Shown: positions 46,116-55,660, counted from the first letter of the stretch. The stretch: DNA of 63,105 bases from an uncultured Prevotellaceae bacterium (GCA_900318995.1 ONMR01000012.1:1-63105), one strand, 5' to 3'. Notes: generated by a model from the sequence alone, not told the origin. Numbers and translations are program-made.

Positions 46116-47113
46116 ATGTAGTTAACCTCTGTAGATAAGGTAATACCGAATCTGCTGTACACGTCTTGAATTACGGCATCTGCCAGGCGCTTGATATCGG
46201 CACCTGTGGCACCGCCTTTGTTGACCAGAACCAGAGCCTGCCTGTCATACACTGCGGCAGGACCAAGTGAACGGCCTTTCCAGCCGCATTTCTCTATCAG
46301 CCAACCGGCCGGCACCTTTATCATACCATCGTTGGCCGGATAGGACGGTATCTCCGGCCACGATACCTTTAGCGCATCAAACTGTGCCGACGGGATAACC
46401 GGATTCATAAAGAAACTGCCGGCATTGCCCAGAACCTTGGGATCTGGCAGCTTACTCTCACGGATGCTGATGACAGCATGACGAATATTTGCAAGCGTAG
46501 GACCTCCACGACGCTCCACCTCTTGCTCCAACGCTCCGTAACCCAATTTGGGGGCTGCTGCCTTGGAGAGCCTGAATATCACGTAAGCTACGGCGTACTG
46601 CCCTTTCAGCTCATTCTTGAAAATGCTCTGGCGGTATGAATAACCGCACTCGGCATTGCTGAAATCACGTTCGGAACCATCGGCCAGGCAGATTGTCTGG
46701 ACAGTATCGATGACATCCTTTGCCTCAACTCCGTAGGCGCCGATGTTCTGGACCGCGCTGGCACCTACTTCACCTGGAATGGCGGAGAGGTTTTCGACGC
46801 CCCAGAATCCATTTATCACGCTCCAGGCAACGAAATCGTCCCAGACCACGCCTGATCCCACCTTGACATGAACGTCATCATCGGTACTTCCGATAATCTC
46901 TATCGTAGAGATTGTCGAATGGATCACGGTGCCGTTGAAATCACCCATAAAAAGCAGGTTGCTGCCGCCTCCTATCATCAGGAAGGGCTTTTCAATATCA
47001 TGAAGCTGACCCTTAAGCTCATCGGGAGTGGACCATTCTAGCATATGGTCTGCCCTTACATCCATGCCGAAAGTGTTCTTGCCGGCCAGCGAACAGTTGT
47101 CTCTTATTGTCAT
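46112..47113 (-). CDS. murB: UDP-N-acetylenolpyruvoylglucosamine reductase
   Basis: 333 residues. FAD enzyme that makes UDP-MurNAc for peptidoglycan. The FAD-binding PFLMIGGGSNLLFMGDF and VVWDDFV segments, NLSAIPGEVGASAVQNIGAYG, and the catalytic region LGNAGSFFMNPVI are present. The start MTIRDNCSL fits the family. A perfect -7 box (47119-47126) ends only 5 bases before the ATG, so the mRNA may be almost or entirely leaderless. Diverges from pheS. Confidence 0.95.
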   Translation of the reverse strand: MTIRDNCSLAGKNTFGMDVRADHMLEWSTPDELKGQLHDIEKPFLMIGGGSNLLFMGDFNGTVIHSTISTIEIIGSTDDDVHVKVGSGVVWDDFVAWSVINGFWGVENLSAIPGEVGASAVQNIGAYGVEAKDVIDTVQTICLADGSERDFSNAECGYSYRQSIFKNELKGQYAVAYVIFRLSKAAAPKLGYGALEQEVERRGGPTLANIRHAVISIRESKLPDPKVLGNAGSFFMNPVIPSAQFDALKVSWPEIPSYPANDGMIKVPAGWLIEKCGWKGRSLGPAAVYDRQALVLVNKGGATGADIKRLADAVIQDVYSRFGITLSTEVNYI

Positions 47114-47118
47114 GACCG

Positions 47119-47126
47119 CAAATTTA
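47119..47126 (-). promoter_or_regulatory. -7 box of murB, very close to the start
   Basis: TAAATTTG on the minus strand with only 5 bases between box and ATG. Confidence 0.55.
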
Positions 47127-47136
47127 CAGAATCTAA

Positions 47137-47167
47137 TTGCTTTTCCACCCAAAAAATGCTAAATTTG
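47137..47167 (+). promoter_or_regulatory. pheS promoter
   Basis: TTG (47137-47139), 20 bases, TAAATTTG (47160-47167); 25 bases before the ATG at 47193. Confidence 0.65.
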
Positions 47168-47192
47168 CGCCTCGAAAAACTTGAAGTCAGCG

Positions 47193-48212
47193 ATGTTAGA
47201 GAAAATTGAACAGCTAATTAAAGAGGTAAACGCTCTCAAGGCTGCATCGGCCGAAGAGTTGGAATCTCTCCGTCTTAAATATCTGAGCAAGAAAGGTGCC
47301 ATCAATGATCTTATGGCCGATTTCCGCAACGTTCCCGCCGAGCAGAAGCGTGAGGTAGGCCAGAAACTCAATGAGCTGAAGGTCATGGCACAGGATAAGA
47401 TAAACAGCCTTAAGGAGGCATTCGAGGCACAGAAGGCCGTTGACGAGAAGCCGGACCTGACACGTACCGCCTATCCCGTAGAGTTGGGCTCACGCCATCC
47501 GCTCAATATCGTCAAGAATGAGATAATCGAGATATTCTCACGCCTTGGCTTTGTCCTGGCCGACGGTCCCGAGGTAGAGGATGACTGGCACGTGTTCTCC
47601 GCCATGAACTTTGCCGAGGATCATCCGGCACGCGATATGCAGGACACCTTCTTTGTAGAGGCACATCCCGATATCATCCTGCGTACTCACACATCATCCG
47701 TTCAGAGCCGTGTCATGGAGGTTACACAGCCCCCTATCCGTATCATCTGCCCGGGACGTGTATACCGCAATGAAGCTATCAGTTACCGTGCACACTGTTT
47801 CTTCCATCAGGTTGAGGCTCTGTACGTTGACAAGAACGTAAGCTTTACTGACCTCAAGCAGGTGCTGCTATCTTTCGCACAGCAGATGTTCGGTCCGGAT
47901 ACCAAGATACGCCTGCGTCCCAGCTACTTCCCGTTCACGGAGCCTTCGGCCGAGATGGACATAAGCTGCAACATTTGCGGCGGCAAGGGATGTGCATTCT
48001 GCAAGGGTACCGGATGGGTTGAGATACTGGGTTGCGGAATGGTTCACCCTAACGTGCTGGAACTGAACGGAATTAACAGCAAGGAATACACCGGATTCGC
48101 ACTCGGCATGGGTATTGAGCGCATAACCAACCTCAAATATCAGGTTAAGGACCTGCGTATGTTCTCCGAGAACGACGTACGTTTCCTCAAGGAGTTTGAG
48201 GCAGCCAACTGA
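47193..48212 (+). CDS. pheS: Phenylalanyl-tRNA synthetase alpha subunit
   Basis: 339 residues. An N-terminal coiled coil of about 85 residues binds tRNA; the catalytic class II core follows with HTSSVQSRVM, GRVYRNEAISYRAHCFFHQVE (motif 2) and GFALGMGIERI (motif 3). An added zinc-ribbon-like CNICGGKGCAFCKGTGW lies at about 262-278, as in many PheS. pheT is not in the window. The ATG at 47193 is used, not the TTG 12 bases upstream. nth follows after 15 bases. Confidence 0.96.
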   Translation: MLEKIEQLIKEVNALKAASAEELESLRLKYLSKKGAINDLMADFRNVPAEQKREVGQKLNELKVMAQDKINSLKEAFEAQKAVDEKPDLTRTAYPVELGSRHPLNIVKNEIIEIFSRLGFVLADGPEVEDDWHVFSAMNFAEDHPARDMQDTFFVEAHPDIILRTHTSSVQSRVMEVTQPPIRIICPGRVYRNEAISYRAHCFFHQVEALYVDKNVSFTDLKQVLLSFAQQMFGPDTKIRLRPSYFPFTEPSAEMDISCNICGGKGCAFCKGTGWVEILGCGMVHPNVLELNGINSKEYTGFALGMGIERITNLKYQVKDLRMFSENDVRFLKEFEAAN

Positions 48213-48227
48213 TAACGGACTATCCCT

Positions 48228-48863
48228 ATGAAAAAGAGGGATTTATATAATAAATGCAGCGAGAGACTATCTCAGGCATACCCTGAGGCTGGTACCGAGC
48301 TGCATTTTTCGTCTCCATACGAGTTGCTGGTGGCGGTCATGCTGTCGGCCCAATGTACCGACAAGCGCGTCAACCTGGTCACTCCGGCACTGTTTGAAGC
48401 GTTTCCTACTGTTCAGGACTTGGCCTCAGCCTCTCCGGAACAGATATTTCCTTACATAAAGAGTGTATCATATCCCAACTCAAAAGCCGATCATCTTGCC
48501 GGGATGGCCCGCATGGTATGTGACCGTTTTGACGGCCGGATACCTGAGACTATGGAAGATATGACATCACTGCCCGGCGTAGGCCGAAAGACAGCAAACG
48601 TGATGCTTGCCGTGGCATTTAACGGCCAGGCCATGCCGGTTGATACCCACGTGTTCCGCCTGAGTCACCGCATAGGTCTGGTAAGCAAGCGGTGCACCAC
48701 CCCGTTAAGCGTTGAGAAAGAGCTGGTTAAGCACTTCCCGAAAGAACTGCTTTCACGTGCTCACCACTGGCTCATTCTGCATGGCCGATATGTATGCACC
48801 GCGCGCGCACCAAAATGTTCAAATTGCTGTCTTAATGACATATGTTTGCGCGATTTTGATTAA
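48228..48863 (+). CDS. nth: Endonuclease III
   Basis: 211 residues. DNA glycosylase/AP lyase for oxidised pyrimidines. The helix-hairpin-helix MTSLPGVGRKTANV holds the catalytic Lys, VDTHVFRLSHR the catalytic Asp, and the C-terminal CTARAPKCSNCCLNDIC the [4Fe-4S] ligands. Its TAA stop codon is also the TA of the -7 box of the following cysE-like gene. Confidence 0.96.
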   Translation: MKKRDLYNKCSERLSQAYPEAGTELHFSSPYELLVAVMLSAQCTDKRVNLVTPALFEAFPTVQDLASASPEQIFPYIKSVSYPNSKADHLAGMARMVCDRFDGRIPETMEDMTSLPGVGRKTANVMLAVAFNGQAMPVDTHVFRLSHRIGLVSKRCTTPLSVEKELVKHFPKELLSRAHHWLILHGRYVCTARAPKCSNCCLNDICLRDFD

Positions 48864-48868
48864 TTTTG
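48861..48868 (+). promoter_or_regulatory. -7 box overlapping the nth stop
   Basis: TAATTTTG begins with the TAA stop of nth (48861-48863) and lies 20 bases before the ATG at 48889. Confidence 0.5.
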
Positions 48869-48888
48869 CGGTCTGTTACCATCAGGCA

Positions 48889-49716
48889 ATGGAAAAGAAA
48901 GACATTTTTGAAAGCATCAGGGACGTTAAAAAATCCCTTCAGAAAGCCGATCAGTACATCCCCAAGGTTGAGGAGCGCTCCATTGACCGTGCCGAAATAA
49001 AGGAGGCGGTCAAGCTGTTCCGTCATGTGGTGTTCGGCAATTTCTTCGGAGCAGTTGACCTTTCCACGTCTTTAAGCCGCCTGTATACCATTCTGTCCCA
49101 TCAGATTGACTATATCAGCCGGATATTCCATGAGTCCATGCCCTGCCCGGCCGAGGAGATTTCACAGCAGTTCATAGAGAGCATACCGGAACTCCGCCGT
49201 ATGCTGGGTACAGATGTCAAGGCCATCTTTGACGGTGACCCCGCAGCTGTAAGCCACGAGGAGGTAATCCTGTGCTATCCGTCACTTGTAGCCATGTACC
49301 ACTACCGTATGGCACACCGCCTGCTTGAGCTGGGAGTACCCATCCTGCCCCGCATAATCACCGAACTTGCACACTCGCTTACCGGTATCGACATCCATCC
49401 GGGTGCCCGCATCGGTGAGTATTTCAGCATAGACCACGGTACCGGTGTGGTTATCGGAGAGACTGCAATCATAGGCAATCATGTTCAACTCTATCAGGGA
49501 GTTACGCTTGGTGCCAAGAGTTTCAAGTTTGATGAGAACGGCAATCCCATAAACGTACCGCGTCATCCTATCATCGAGGACAATGTGGTCATATACTCCA
49601 ACACATCGGTGCTTGGCCGCATAACCATCGGACATGACACCATAATAGGAGGTAACGTATGGCTCACGCAGGACCTGCCTCCCCACTCCAAGTTTTTTCA
49701 GAACAGAGAGAAATAA
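48889..49716 (+). CDS. cysE: Serine O-acetyltransferase
   Basis: 275 residues from the ATG at 48889; in-frame upstream sequence lies inside nth and is rejected. The N-terminal helical domain (about 1-150) precedes hexapeptide repeats with the CysE marks ELAHSLTGIDIHPGARIG, IDHGTGVVIGETAIIG and YQGVTLGAKS, and the C-terminal YSNTSVLGRITIG. It makes O-acetylserine for cysteine. The long N-terminal part and the RHPIIEDNVVIYSNTSV segment are like the EpsC-type enzymes. A short gap of 24 bases leads to pgk. Confidence 0.93.
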   Translation: MEKKDIFESIRDVKKSLQKADQYIPKVEERSIDRAEIKEAVKLFRHVVFGNFFGAVDLSTSLSRLYTILSHQIDYISRIFHESMPCPAEEISQQFIESIPELRRMLGTDVKAIFDGDPAAVSHEEVILCYPSLVAMYHYRMAHRLLELGVPILPRIITELAHSLTGIDIHPGARIGEYFSIDHGTGVVIGETAIIGNHVQLYQGVTLGAKSFKFDENGNPINVPRHPIIEDNVVIYSNTSVLGRITIGHDTIIGGNVWLTQDLPPHSKFFQNREK

Positions 49717-49740
49717 ATTAACCATAAACAAACAGTAATT

Positions 49741-50991
49741 ATGACAATTGATCAATTCAATTTCGCCGGAAAGAAGACTTTCGTACGCGTAGACTTCAAC
49801 GTTCCTGTTGATGAGAACTTCAACATCACCGATGATACCCGTATCGTCGCTGCTATGCCCACCCTGAAGAAGATCATCGCCGATGGCGGTCGTCTTATCA
49901 TCGCTTCACACATGGGTCGTCCCAAGAAGAACCCGGACCCCAAGTACTCACTCAAGCACATCCTGAAGCACGTTTCAGAGTGCCTTGGTGTTGACGTTAA
50001 GTTTGCTGAGGACTGCGCTAAGGCTCAGGAGCAGGTTGCCGCTCTTAAGGACGGCGAGGCTCTGCTGCTTGAGAACGTACGTTTCTACGCCGAGGAGGAA
50101 GGCAAGCCCCGTGGCATCGAGAAGGAGGATCCCGCATACGATGCTGCCAAGAAGGAGCTCAAGGCCGCCCAGAAGGAATTTGCCAAGACTCTGGCTTCAT
50201 ACGCCGATGTTTATGTAAACGACGCATTCGGTACCGCTCACCGCAAGCACGCCACCACAGCCGTTATGGCCGATTTCTTTGATGCCGACCACAAGATGTT
50301 CGGTTATCTGATGGAGAAGGAGGTTGTAGCTGTTGAGAAGGTTCTCAATAACTCAGTAAAGCCTGTAACCGCTATCATCGGTGGTTCAAAGGTATCTTCT
50401 AAGATCACCATCATCGAGAACCTGCTTCAGAAGGTTGACAACCTGGTAATCATAGGCGGTATGGCCTACACATTCGTTCTTGCCAAGGGCGGTAAGGTTG
50501 GTAACTCACTCTGCGAGCCCGATCAGGTAGACGTTGCTCTGGCAGTTCTTGCCAAGGCTAAGGAGCTGGGCGTAAACATCGTTCTTCCCGTTGACTGCCT
50601 TGCAGCCGATAAGTTTGACAACGAGGCCAACACCCAGGTTGTTGACAACAACAACGTGCCCGACGGTTGGGAAGGTATGGATATAGGTCCTGCTTCTGCC
50701 AAGGCTATGGCCGGTGTAATCGAGTCATCCAAGACTATCCTCTGGAACGGTCCTGCCGGTGTATTCGAGTTCAGCAACTTCCAGGCCGGTACAAAGGCTA
50801 TCGCTACCGCTGTTGCCAATGCAACTGCCAATAACGGTGCATTCTCACTCGTAGGCGGCGGTGACTCCGTAAGCGCTGTAAAGCAGTTCGGTTTTGCCGA
50901 CAAGGTATCATATGTATCTACCGGTGGCGGCGCCCTGCTTGAGGCTATCGAGGGTAAAGTTCTGCCCGGTATTGCTGCCATCAAGGGATAA
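49741..50991 (+). CDS. pgk: Phosphoglycerate kinase
   Basis: 416 residues. Glycolytic ATP-forming step. The N-terminal [35 protein letters not shown], and the nucleotide-site [21 protein letters not shown] and [13 protein letters not shown] are intact. Codon use is biased to the preferred codons (GGT, GTT, AAG), as expected of a highly expressed gene. A terminator follows 22 bases after the stop. Confidence 0.98.
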   Translation: MTIDQFNFAGKKTFVRVDFNVPVDENFNITDDTRIVAAMPTLKKIIADGGRLIIASHMGRPKKNPDPKYSLKHILKHVSECLGVDVKFAEDCAKAQEQVAALKDGEALLLENVRFYAEEEGKPRGIEKEDPAYDAAKKELKAAQKEFAKTLASYADVYVNDAFGTAHRKHATTAVMADFFDADHKMFGYLMEKEVVAVEKVLNNSVKPVTAIIGGSKVSSKITIIENLLQKVDNLVIIGGMAYTFVLAKGGKVGNSLCEPDQVDVALAVLAKAKELGVNIVLPVDCLAADKFDNEANTQVVDNNNVPDGWEGMDIGPASAKAMAGVIESSKTILWNGPAGVFEFSNFQAGTKAIATAVANATANNGAFSLVGGGDSVSAVKQFGFADKVSYVSTGGGALLEAIEGKVLPGIAAIKG

Positions 50992-51006
50992 TTCATAAAA
51001 AATTCC

Positions 51007-51014
51007 TATATTTG
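51007..51014 (+). promoter_or_regulatory. -7 box of the TPR gene, fused to the pgk terminator
   Basis: TATATTTG (51007-51014) ends where the stem of the pgk terminator begins (51014), so the new transcript would start inside that hairpin. Confidence 0.5.
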
Positions 51015-51050
51015 AAACCGCGGGAGCAAAACTCCTGCGGTTTCTTTTGT
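51014..51050 (+). terminator. pgk terminator
   Basis: A 13-bp stem (51014-51026 with 51032-51044, one G-U) closed by CAAAA and followed by TTTTGT. The next ATG (51051) follows directly. Confidence 0.85.
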
Positions 51051-53186
51051 ATGAGTGTTGAAGATGACATAAAGAAACGTTCCGATCGCATCCGTGAACT
51101 TCTGTTGGGTTCGCAACTCAAGGAAGCTTTGGAACTGATGCAGAACCAGATGGCCGGTGTATCTGACTGGTCGGTAGTAACCCGATTTGAGGATATTGAC
51201 CGTTCATACCGCTATATGCTGCAGTATTTCAGCCAGGGATCTCCGGATGAGCACCGTATTGAGCTGTACCGTCAGCTGGTACGCCGTTCGCTTCTGCTCA
51301 ATGACGAACTTCTCCAGGTACGAATGCAATCGCAGTCTATGCTTCTTTATTACCAGCATCTGCGCTCCTGCCAGTCCCGCACCGAGAACCTTGAAACAAT
51401 AAGGATGGTTCTTGAGTCATTTATCGACACGGCCGATGTCAACGCCCATGAGAGGGCTCTCGCCATTCTCTTTGACCTTTTATGGACCAACGGTCAGTGG
51501 AGCGCAGAGGATTCGGCTCAGCTTCAGGAACTGATTGACTCGCCACTTGTTTCGGATGATGATTCAGCTTTTGCCATAAGTGCTGTCACACTTGCTCTTA
51601 TGCAACGGTTTGATCCTCTCAAATGCCTTTTCCTGTGTCAGGCAGCCCAAAGCATCAGTACTGCCGTATCGGTCAGGGCTCTAACCGGATTGGCAGTCTC
51701 GCTTACCGGTTATAAGGATATACTGCCCTATTTTCCGGAGATAAATGCCCGTATCAGGCTTCTCTCCGATGATCCGGCTGTAACCGGACGGATGCTGAAG
51801 GTTCAGATGTCACTGCTTCAGTGCCGTGAAACCAAGGAGATTGACCGCCGTATGCGTGAGGAGATAATCCCCATCATGCTGCGCAACCCCAAACTGGGTG
51901 ACCTTATGCGCGAGGAACTGGAGCGGGATGATGTCAGCCCGGATTGGGCAGACTGGATAGAACGCAGTGATGTGAAAGACAAGCTACTGCAGATGAGTGA
52001 ATTGCAGATGGAAGGCGCCGATGTCTACATGAGTACGTTCGCCAACCTCAAGAACTATCCTTTCTTTCGTGAGATATCCAACTGGTTCCGCGTCTTCAGC
52101 TTGGACCAGCCGGACGTAAAGAGTTCATTCGGTAATGACGGCATAGCCGACACTATTCTGGGCAAGTCAATGCTGACCGGTAGCGTTTTCTGCAATTCGG
52201 ACAAATACTCCTTTGCACTAACATTTTCACAAATACCGCGTGAGCAGCGTGAAATGATTACAGGACAGCTTTCAGAGCAGGCATCCGATGAACTCAGGGA
52301 GATTGGGATGGGACAGGTTACTGCCGATGTCACAGAGACTCTCCTGGCGCGCCAGTATGTCCAGGACCTCTACAGGTTCTTCAATCTTTTCAGCCGTCGC
52401 CACGAGTTCCACGACCCGTTCTCCGACAACCTTAACCTACTTATTGACACTCCATTGTCCATTCTTCTTCAAACTGATGATTCGGAGCAGAAGATAGCAG
52501 CCTGGCTGTTGCAGAAAAACTACTTTGATGAAGTTGTCCCGGCTTACAAACTAATGGAAAAGGACGCCAACCCCTACTCTTCGGACTACCGGTTCTATCA
52601 GCAGTTGGGATACGCACTGCAGCGGACCCAATCCTACCGTGATGCTTTGGAGGCTTACCGCAGGTCTGATATCCTGCAGCCGGACAACAACTGGACCATG
52701 CGTCACTCAGCACAATGCCTGCGAATACTCGGAGAGCCACAGGAGGCTCTTAAGCTGCTACTGGATGCCGAAAAGACCAATCCCGACAATCTTTCACTGC
52801 AAATCCAGATAGGTGACTGTCTTGTAGACCTGAAACGGTATGATGAGGCCCTTACACGGTTCTTCAAGGTGGATTATCTCAAACCGGACTATGTAAAGGC
52901 CTGGCGTGCCATAGGCTGGTGTGCATTCCTGGCAGGACGCATAGAGCGTTCAATTGAGTACTATGACAAGCTTCTGGCATCGGCCCCTTGCGGAACCGAC
53001 TGCCTTAATGCCGGTCACGCCTATTGGGTAAACGGCAATATCCAGCACGCCGCAATGCTGTACCGCAGGAGCGCTTCGATGATGGGGCGCGAACAGTTTG
53101 AGACCGAATTTGAGAAAGACCAACCCGTACTTATCAGCAAAGGCATCTCGGAGCAGGATTTTCCGCTAATGCTCGATCTGATTTGA
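51051..53186 (+). CDS. Large TPR-repeat protein
   Basis: 711 residues from the ATG at 51051; there is no signal peptide and no membrane helix, so it is cytoplasmic. The first 480 residues are helical and not recognised. From about 490 to 680 there are TPR-like repeats: YRFYQQLGYALQRTQSYRDALEAY, WTMRHSAQCLRILGEPQEAL, SLQIQIGDCLVDLKRYDEAL, AWRAIGWCAFLAGRIERSIEYY, LNAGHAYWVNGNIQHAAMLY. Such repeats bind proteins. The function is unknown; close relatives are expected only in Bacteroidales. Confidence 0.8.
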   Translation: MSVEDDIKKRSDRIRELLLGSQLKEALELMQNQMAGVSDWSVVTRFEDIDRSYRYMLQYFSQGSPDEHRIELYRQLVRRSLLLNDELLQVRMQSQSMLLYYQHLRSCQSRTENLETIRMVLESFIDTADVNAHERALAILFDLLWTNGQWSAEDSAQLQELIDSPLVSDDDSAFAISAVTLALMQRFDPLKCLFLCQAAQSISTAVSVRALTGLAVSLTGYKDILPYFPEINARIRLLSDDPAVTGRMLKVQMSLLQCRETKEIDRRMREEIIPIMLRNPKLGDLMREELERDDVSPDWADWIERSDVKDKLLQMSELQMEGADVYMSTFANLKNYPFFREISNWFRVFSLDQPDVKSSFGNDGIADTILGKSMLTGSVFCNSDKYSFALTFSQIPREQREMITGQLSEQASDELREIGMGQVTADVTETLLARQYVQDLYRFFNLFSRRHEFHDPFSDNLNLLIDTPLSILLQTDDSEQKIAAWLLQKNYFDEVVPAYKLMEKDANPYSSDYRFYQQLGYALQRTQSYRDALEAYRRSDILQPDNNWTMRHSAQCLRILGEPQEALKLLLDAEKTNPDNLSLQIQIGDCLVDLKRYDEALTRFFKVDYLKPDYVKAWRAIGWCAFLAGRIERSIEYYDKLLASAPCGTDCLNAGHAYWVNGNIQHAAMLYRRSASMMGREQFETEFEKDQPVLISKGISEQDFPLMLDLI

Positions 53187-53226
53187 ATACATCTCCAAAA
53201 ATATTTCCGTTAACTTAACTTTTTCC

Positions 53227-53234
53227 TATTTTTG
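53227..53234 (+). promoter_or_regulatory. -7 box of the GH43-like gene
   Basis: TATTTTTG, 51 bases before the ATG at 53286. Confidence 0.5.
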
Positions 53235-53285
53235 TAATCTAATAAGGAGATTAACCTAAAACCAATAATAATTATTTTACTACAA

Positions 53286-55433
53286 ATGAGAGCTAATAGA
53301 CTTTTTATCGGTGCGTTGATTATGTCATGCACCGTAGTCCTGTCTACTCAGGATCTGTCTGCTGCCAAGAAGGTCCAGGAGGGCCAGATGAAAGCTTCAC
53401 AGCGTTTTGTGCATAACTACGGCGGTCGCGGTAACCCCTATCTGCCTCTTTGGGAGCATGTTCCCGACGGAGAGCCTAAGGTTTTTGAAGATCCCGACCA
53501 CAAAGGCCACTACCGTGCATATATAATCGGTTCACACGATGTAAGTGCCAACCGCTACTGCGGTCCCGATATCCGTATCTGGTCAGCACCTATCGAGAAC
53601 CTGAACGAATGGCGTGATGAAGGTCCTGTTTTCACTTATCAGGCAGCCAACGGACGCTGGGACGTGATGTATGCCCCTGACCTGGTTGAAGTAATTGAAA
53701 AGGATGATAAAGGTAAGGAAAAGAAGGTTTACTACCTCTATCCCCATAGCCGTGGGCCCCGTCGTGAGGCAATGGTCTGCAAGGGTGACCGTCCCGACGG
53801 CCCCTTCACTCCGCTCAACCTAGATGAGAACGGGGCTGCCATCGCAGGTAGCTGCATAGGATTCGACCCCTCTGTATTCATTGAGAATATAACCGATAAG
53901 AACGATCCCGACTATGCAAAGGGCTTCCGTGCATACGGTTACTGGGGCTTCCAGCACTCAACAGGTGCCCAGCTTGACCAGGAGACCATGTACTCTGTAC
54001 GTCCCGGCACATCTCCGGTTGATCCCCTTCTTCCCGCCAGCTCACGCTACGGTGTGGTACGTGACCGTCAGGGAACAGTCTACACAGCTCTTGCTGAGGG
54101 CCAGAATCCCGGCGAGTTCAACTTCTTCGAGGCTTCATCCATCCGTCAGGTTGGTAACAAATACGTGATGATATTCTCAGGCTACTCAGGTCCTGACTAC
54201 GGTCTGGGTTCAACCAACTCAGCTCTGCGTTACTGCTATGCAGACTCTCCTCTGGGCCCCTGGAAGAGCGGCGGTGTAGCTGTTGATTCACGTGGTGTCA
54301 CCCTGAATGAGGACGGTACCAAGCTCATGACCAGCAACTTTGCACACAACACCCACGGCAGTATCCAGCAAATCGGCGACCAGTGGTACATATTCTACCA
54401 TCGTCCCCCGAGAGGCAACGGTAACGCCCGTCAGGCCATGGTTGCTCCTATCAAGATTGAGTGGGATGAGAAGCCTGTATCAGAAGGCGGTAAGGTTGTG
54501 CTTCACGGATATGATCCCTATGCTCCCGATGAGATCTGGGAGGCCAAGGCTTCAAACGGTGACACTTACAGCGGTGCTGAGGTTACATCCGAAGGATTCA
54601 ACATCTACGGTCTTCCCCCATACGCTTACTATTCAGCAGGTTACGCTTGCGTATTCATGAACAGGAACGGCGGTCAGAACCGCAACTCACTACAGGACAA
54701 CTGGGATATCTGGAACAACGAGCAGATTTGCAATGTTGACGCAGGCGATATCATCGGTTACAAATACTTCGGTCTGGGCGGTCTTAAAAAAGACAGCAAG
54801 GGTATCGAGGCTTTCGATGGTACCACATCAAAGCAGCACTCATCATTCAACGTATGGTTCAAGCGTACCGTCGGTGAGGGTGGTATCAACATCAAGGTCA
54901 TGATGGACGGTCCCTGGGCAAACGACGTTTGGAAAGGAAAGGAGATCGGTAAGATTAAGATTCCGGCTTCATCACCTGTTGACAAGCTGGAGAAATACAC
55001 AATCGACGTATCTGAGTTCGTTGATGATGTAGAAGGCAAGCATGCCATCTATCTGGTATTCGATGCTGCTGTGGACGGTGCTCTCGGCCAGTTCTACGGT
55101 TGCGGTTTCAACACCAAGACAACTTCTCTCAAGCGTCCTGTACCTCCCACCCTTAACGTAACCATCGGAGGTAAGGAAGTTGAGCTCCCGGCTGAGCCTG
55201 TTCACTCAAATGACAACAACGGCTATACAGACAACACTCATTATGAGATGGACTACAAGCTGGAGCCAGGTCAGAAGTCAAGAATTTCTGTAGAGTGCCT
55301 CTGGTCAACCATGCAGTTCTGGGTAGATCAGGTCAAGGGCGATGAAGGCACAGCCACAATCACTGCCGAGTACCTCTTCCCCGGTACCACCAGCAAGCAG
55401 ACCAAGGTCTACAAGATCAATATCAGCAAATGA
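53286..55433 (+). CDS. Secreted GH43-like glycoside hydrolase with C-terminal carbohydrate-binding region
   Basis: 715 residues with a signal peptide (MRANRLFIGALIMSC... cleaved near ADLSAA). The first 400 residues form a five-blade-propeller-like GH43 domain: GNPYLPLWEHVPDGEPKVFE, RWDVMYAPDLVEV, IGFDPSVFIE, FFEASSIRQVGNKYVMIFSG and NFAHNTHGSIQQIGDQWYIFYHR give the expected acid/base and pKa residues (FDPS, FEASS). A C-terminal part of about 300 residues resembles CBM6/CBM35-type modules (WDIWNNEQICNVDAGDIIGYKYFG). Likely acts on arabinose- or xylose-containing glycans. No SusCD pair is adjacent. Codon use is strongly biased, like pgk. The stop TGA is in palindrome R7. Confidence 0.82.
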   Translation: MRANRLFIGALIMSCTVVLSTQDLSAAKKVQEGQMKASQRFVHNYGGRGNPYLPLWEHVPDGEPKVFEDPDHKGHYRAYIIGSHDVSANRYCGPDIRIWSAPIENLNEWRDEGPVFTYQAANGRWDVMYAPDLVEVIEKDDKGKEKKVYYLYPHSRGPRREAMVCKGDRPDGPFTPLNLDENGAAIAGSCIGFDPSVFIENITDKNDPDYAKGFRAYGYWGFQHSTGAQLDQETMYSVRPGTSPVDPLLPASSRYGVVRDRQGTVYTALAEGQNPGEFNFFEASSIRQVGNKYVMIFSGYSGPDYGLGSTNSALRYCYADSPLGPWKSGGVAVDSRGVTLNEDGTKLMTSNFAHNTHGSIQQIGDQWYIFYHRPPRGNGNARQAMVAPIKIEWDEKPVSEGGKVVLHGYDPYAPDEIWEAKASNGDTYSGAEVTSEGFNIYGLPPYAYYSAGYACVFMNRNGGQNRNSLQDNWDIWNNEQICNVDAGDIIGYKYFGLGGLKKDSKGIEAFDGTTSKQHSSFNVWFKRTVGEGGINIKVMMDGPWANDVWKGKEIGKIKIPASSPVDKLEKYTIDVSEFVDDVEGKHAIYLVFDAAVDGALGQFYGCGFNTKTTSLKRPVPPTLNVTIGGKEVELPAEPVHSNDNNGYTDNTHYEMDYKLEPGQKSRISVECLWSTMQFWVDQVKGDEGTATITAEYLFPGTTSKQTKVYKINISK

Positions 55434-55468
55434 TACAATTGGGGACAGACCCCTTTTGTATCATTTTA
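55428..55468. repeat. REP-like palindrome R7
   Basis: TGATACAATTGGGG-ACAGA-CCCCTTTTGTATCA. Its first TGA is the stop of the GH43-like gene. Confidence 0.9.
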
Positions 55469-55473
55469 CCCCC

Positions 55474-55508
55474 AAAAGCGTCCGGAACCCCATCTGGACG
55501 CTTTTTTC
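55474..55508 (+). terminator. Terminator between R7 and R8
   Basis: AAAAGCGTCC/GGACGCTTTT stem (55474-55483 with 55496-55505) followed by T residues. Confidence 0.8.
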
Positions 55509-55524
55509 ATTAATTAGAAAATCA

Positions 55525-55563
55525 AAAATGATACAAAAGGGGTCTGTCCCCAATTGTATCATG
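55525..55563. repeat. REP-like palindrome R8
   Basis: TGATACAAAAGGGG-TCTGT-CCCCAATTGTATCA. It is inverted relative to R7 about 60 bases away, with a terminator between, a REPIN-like pair. Confidence 0.9.
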
Positions 55564-55660
55564 GAACGAGACCGCGGTCCCGGAGGGCCGCCAAGCGAAA
55601 TGAAATGGAGCGCATTTGCGTAGCAAATTAAAATGAGGTTTACCGAATCCCTCTTCTGAA

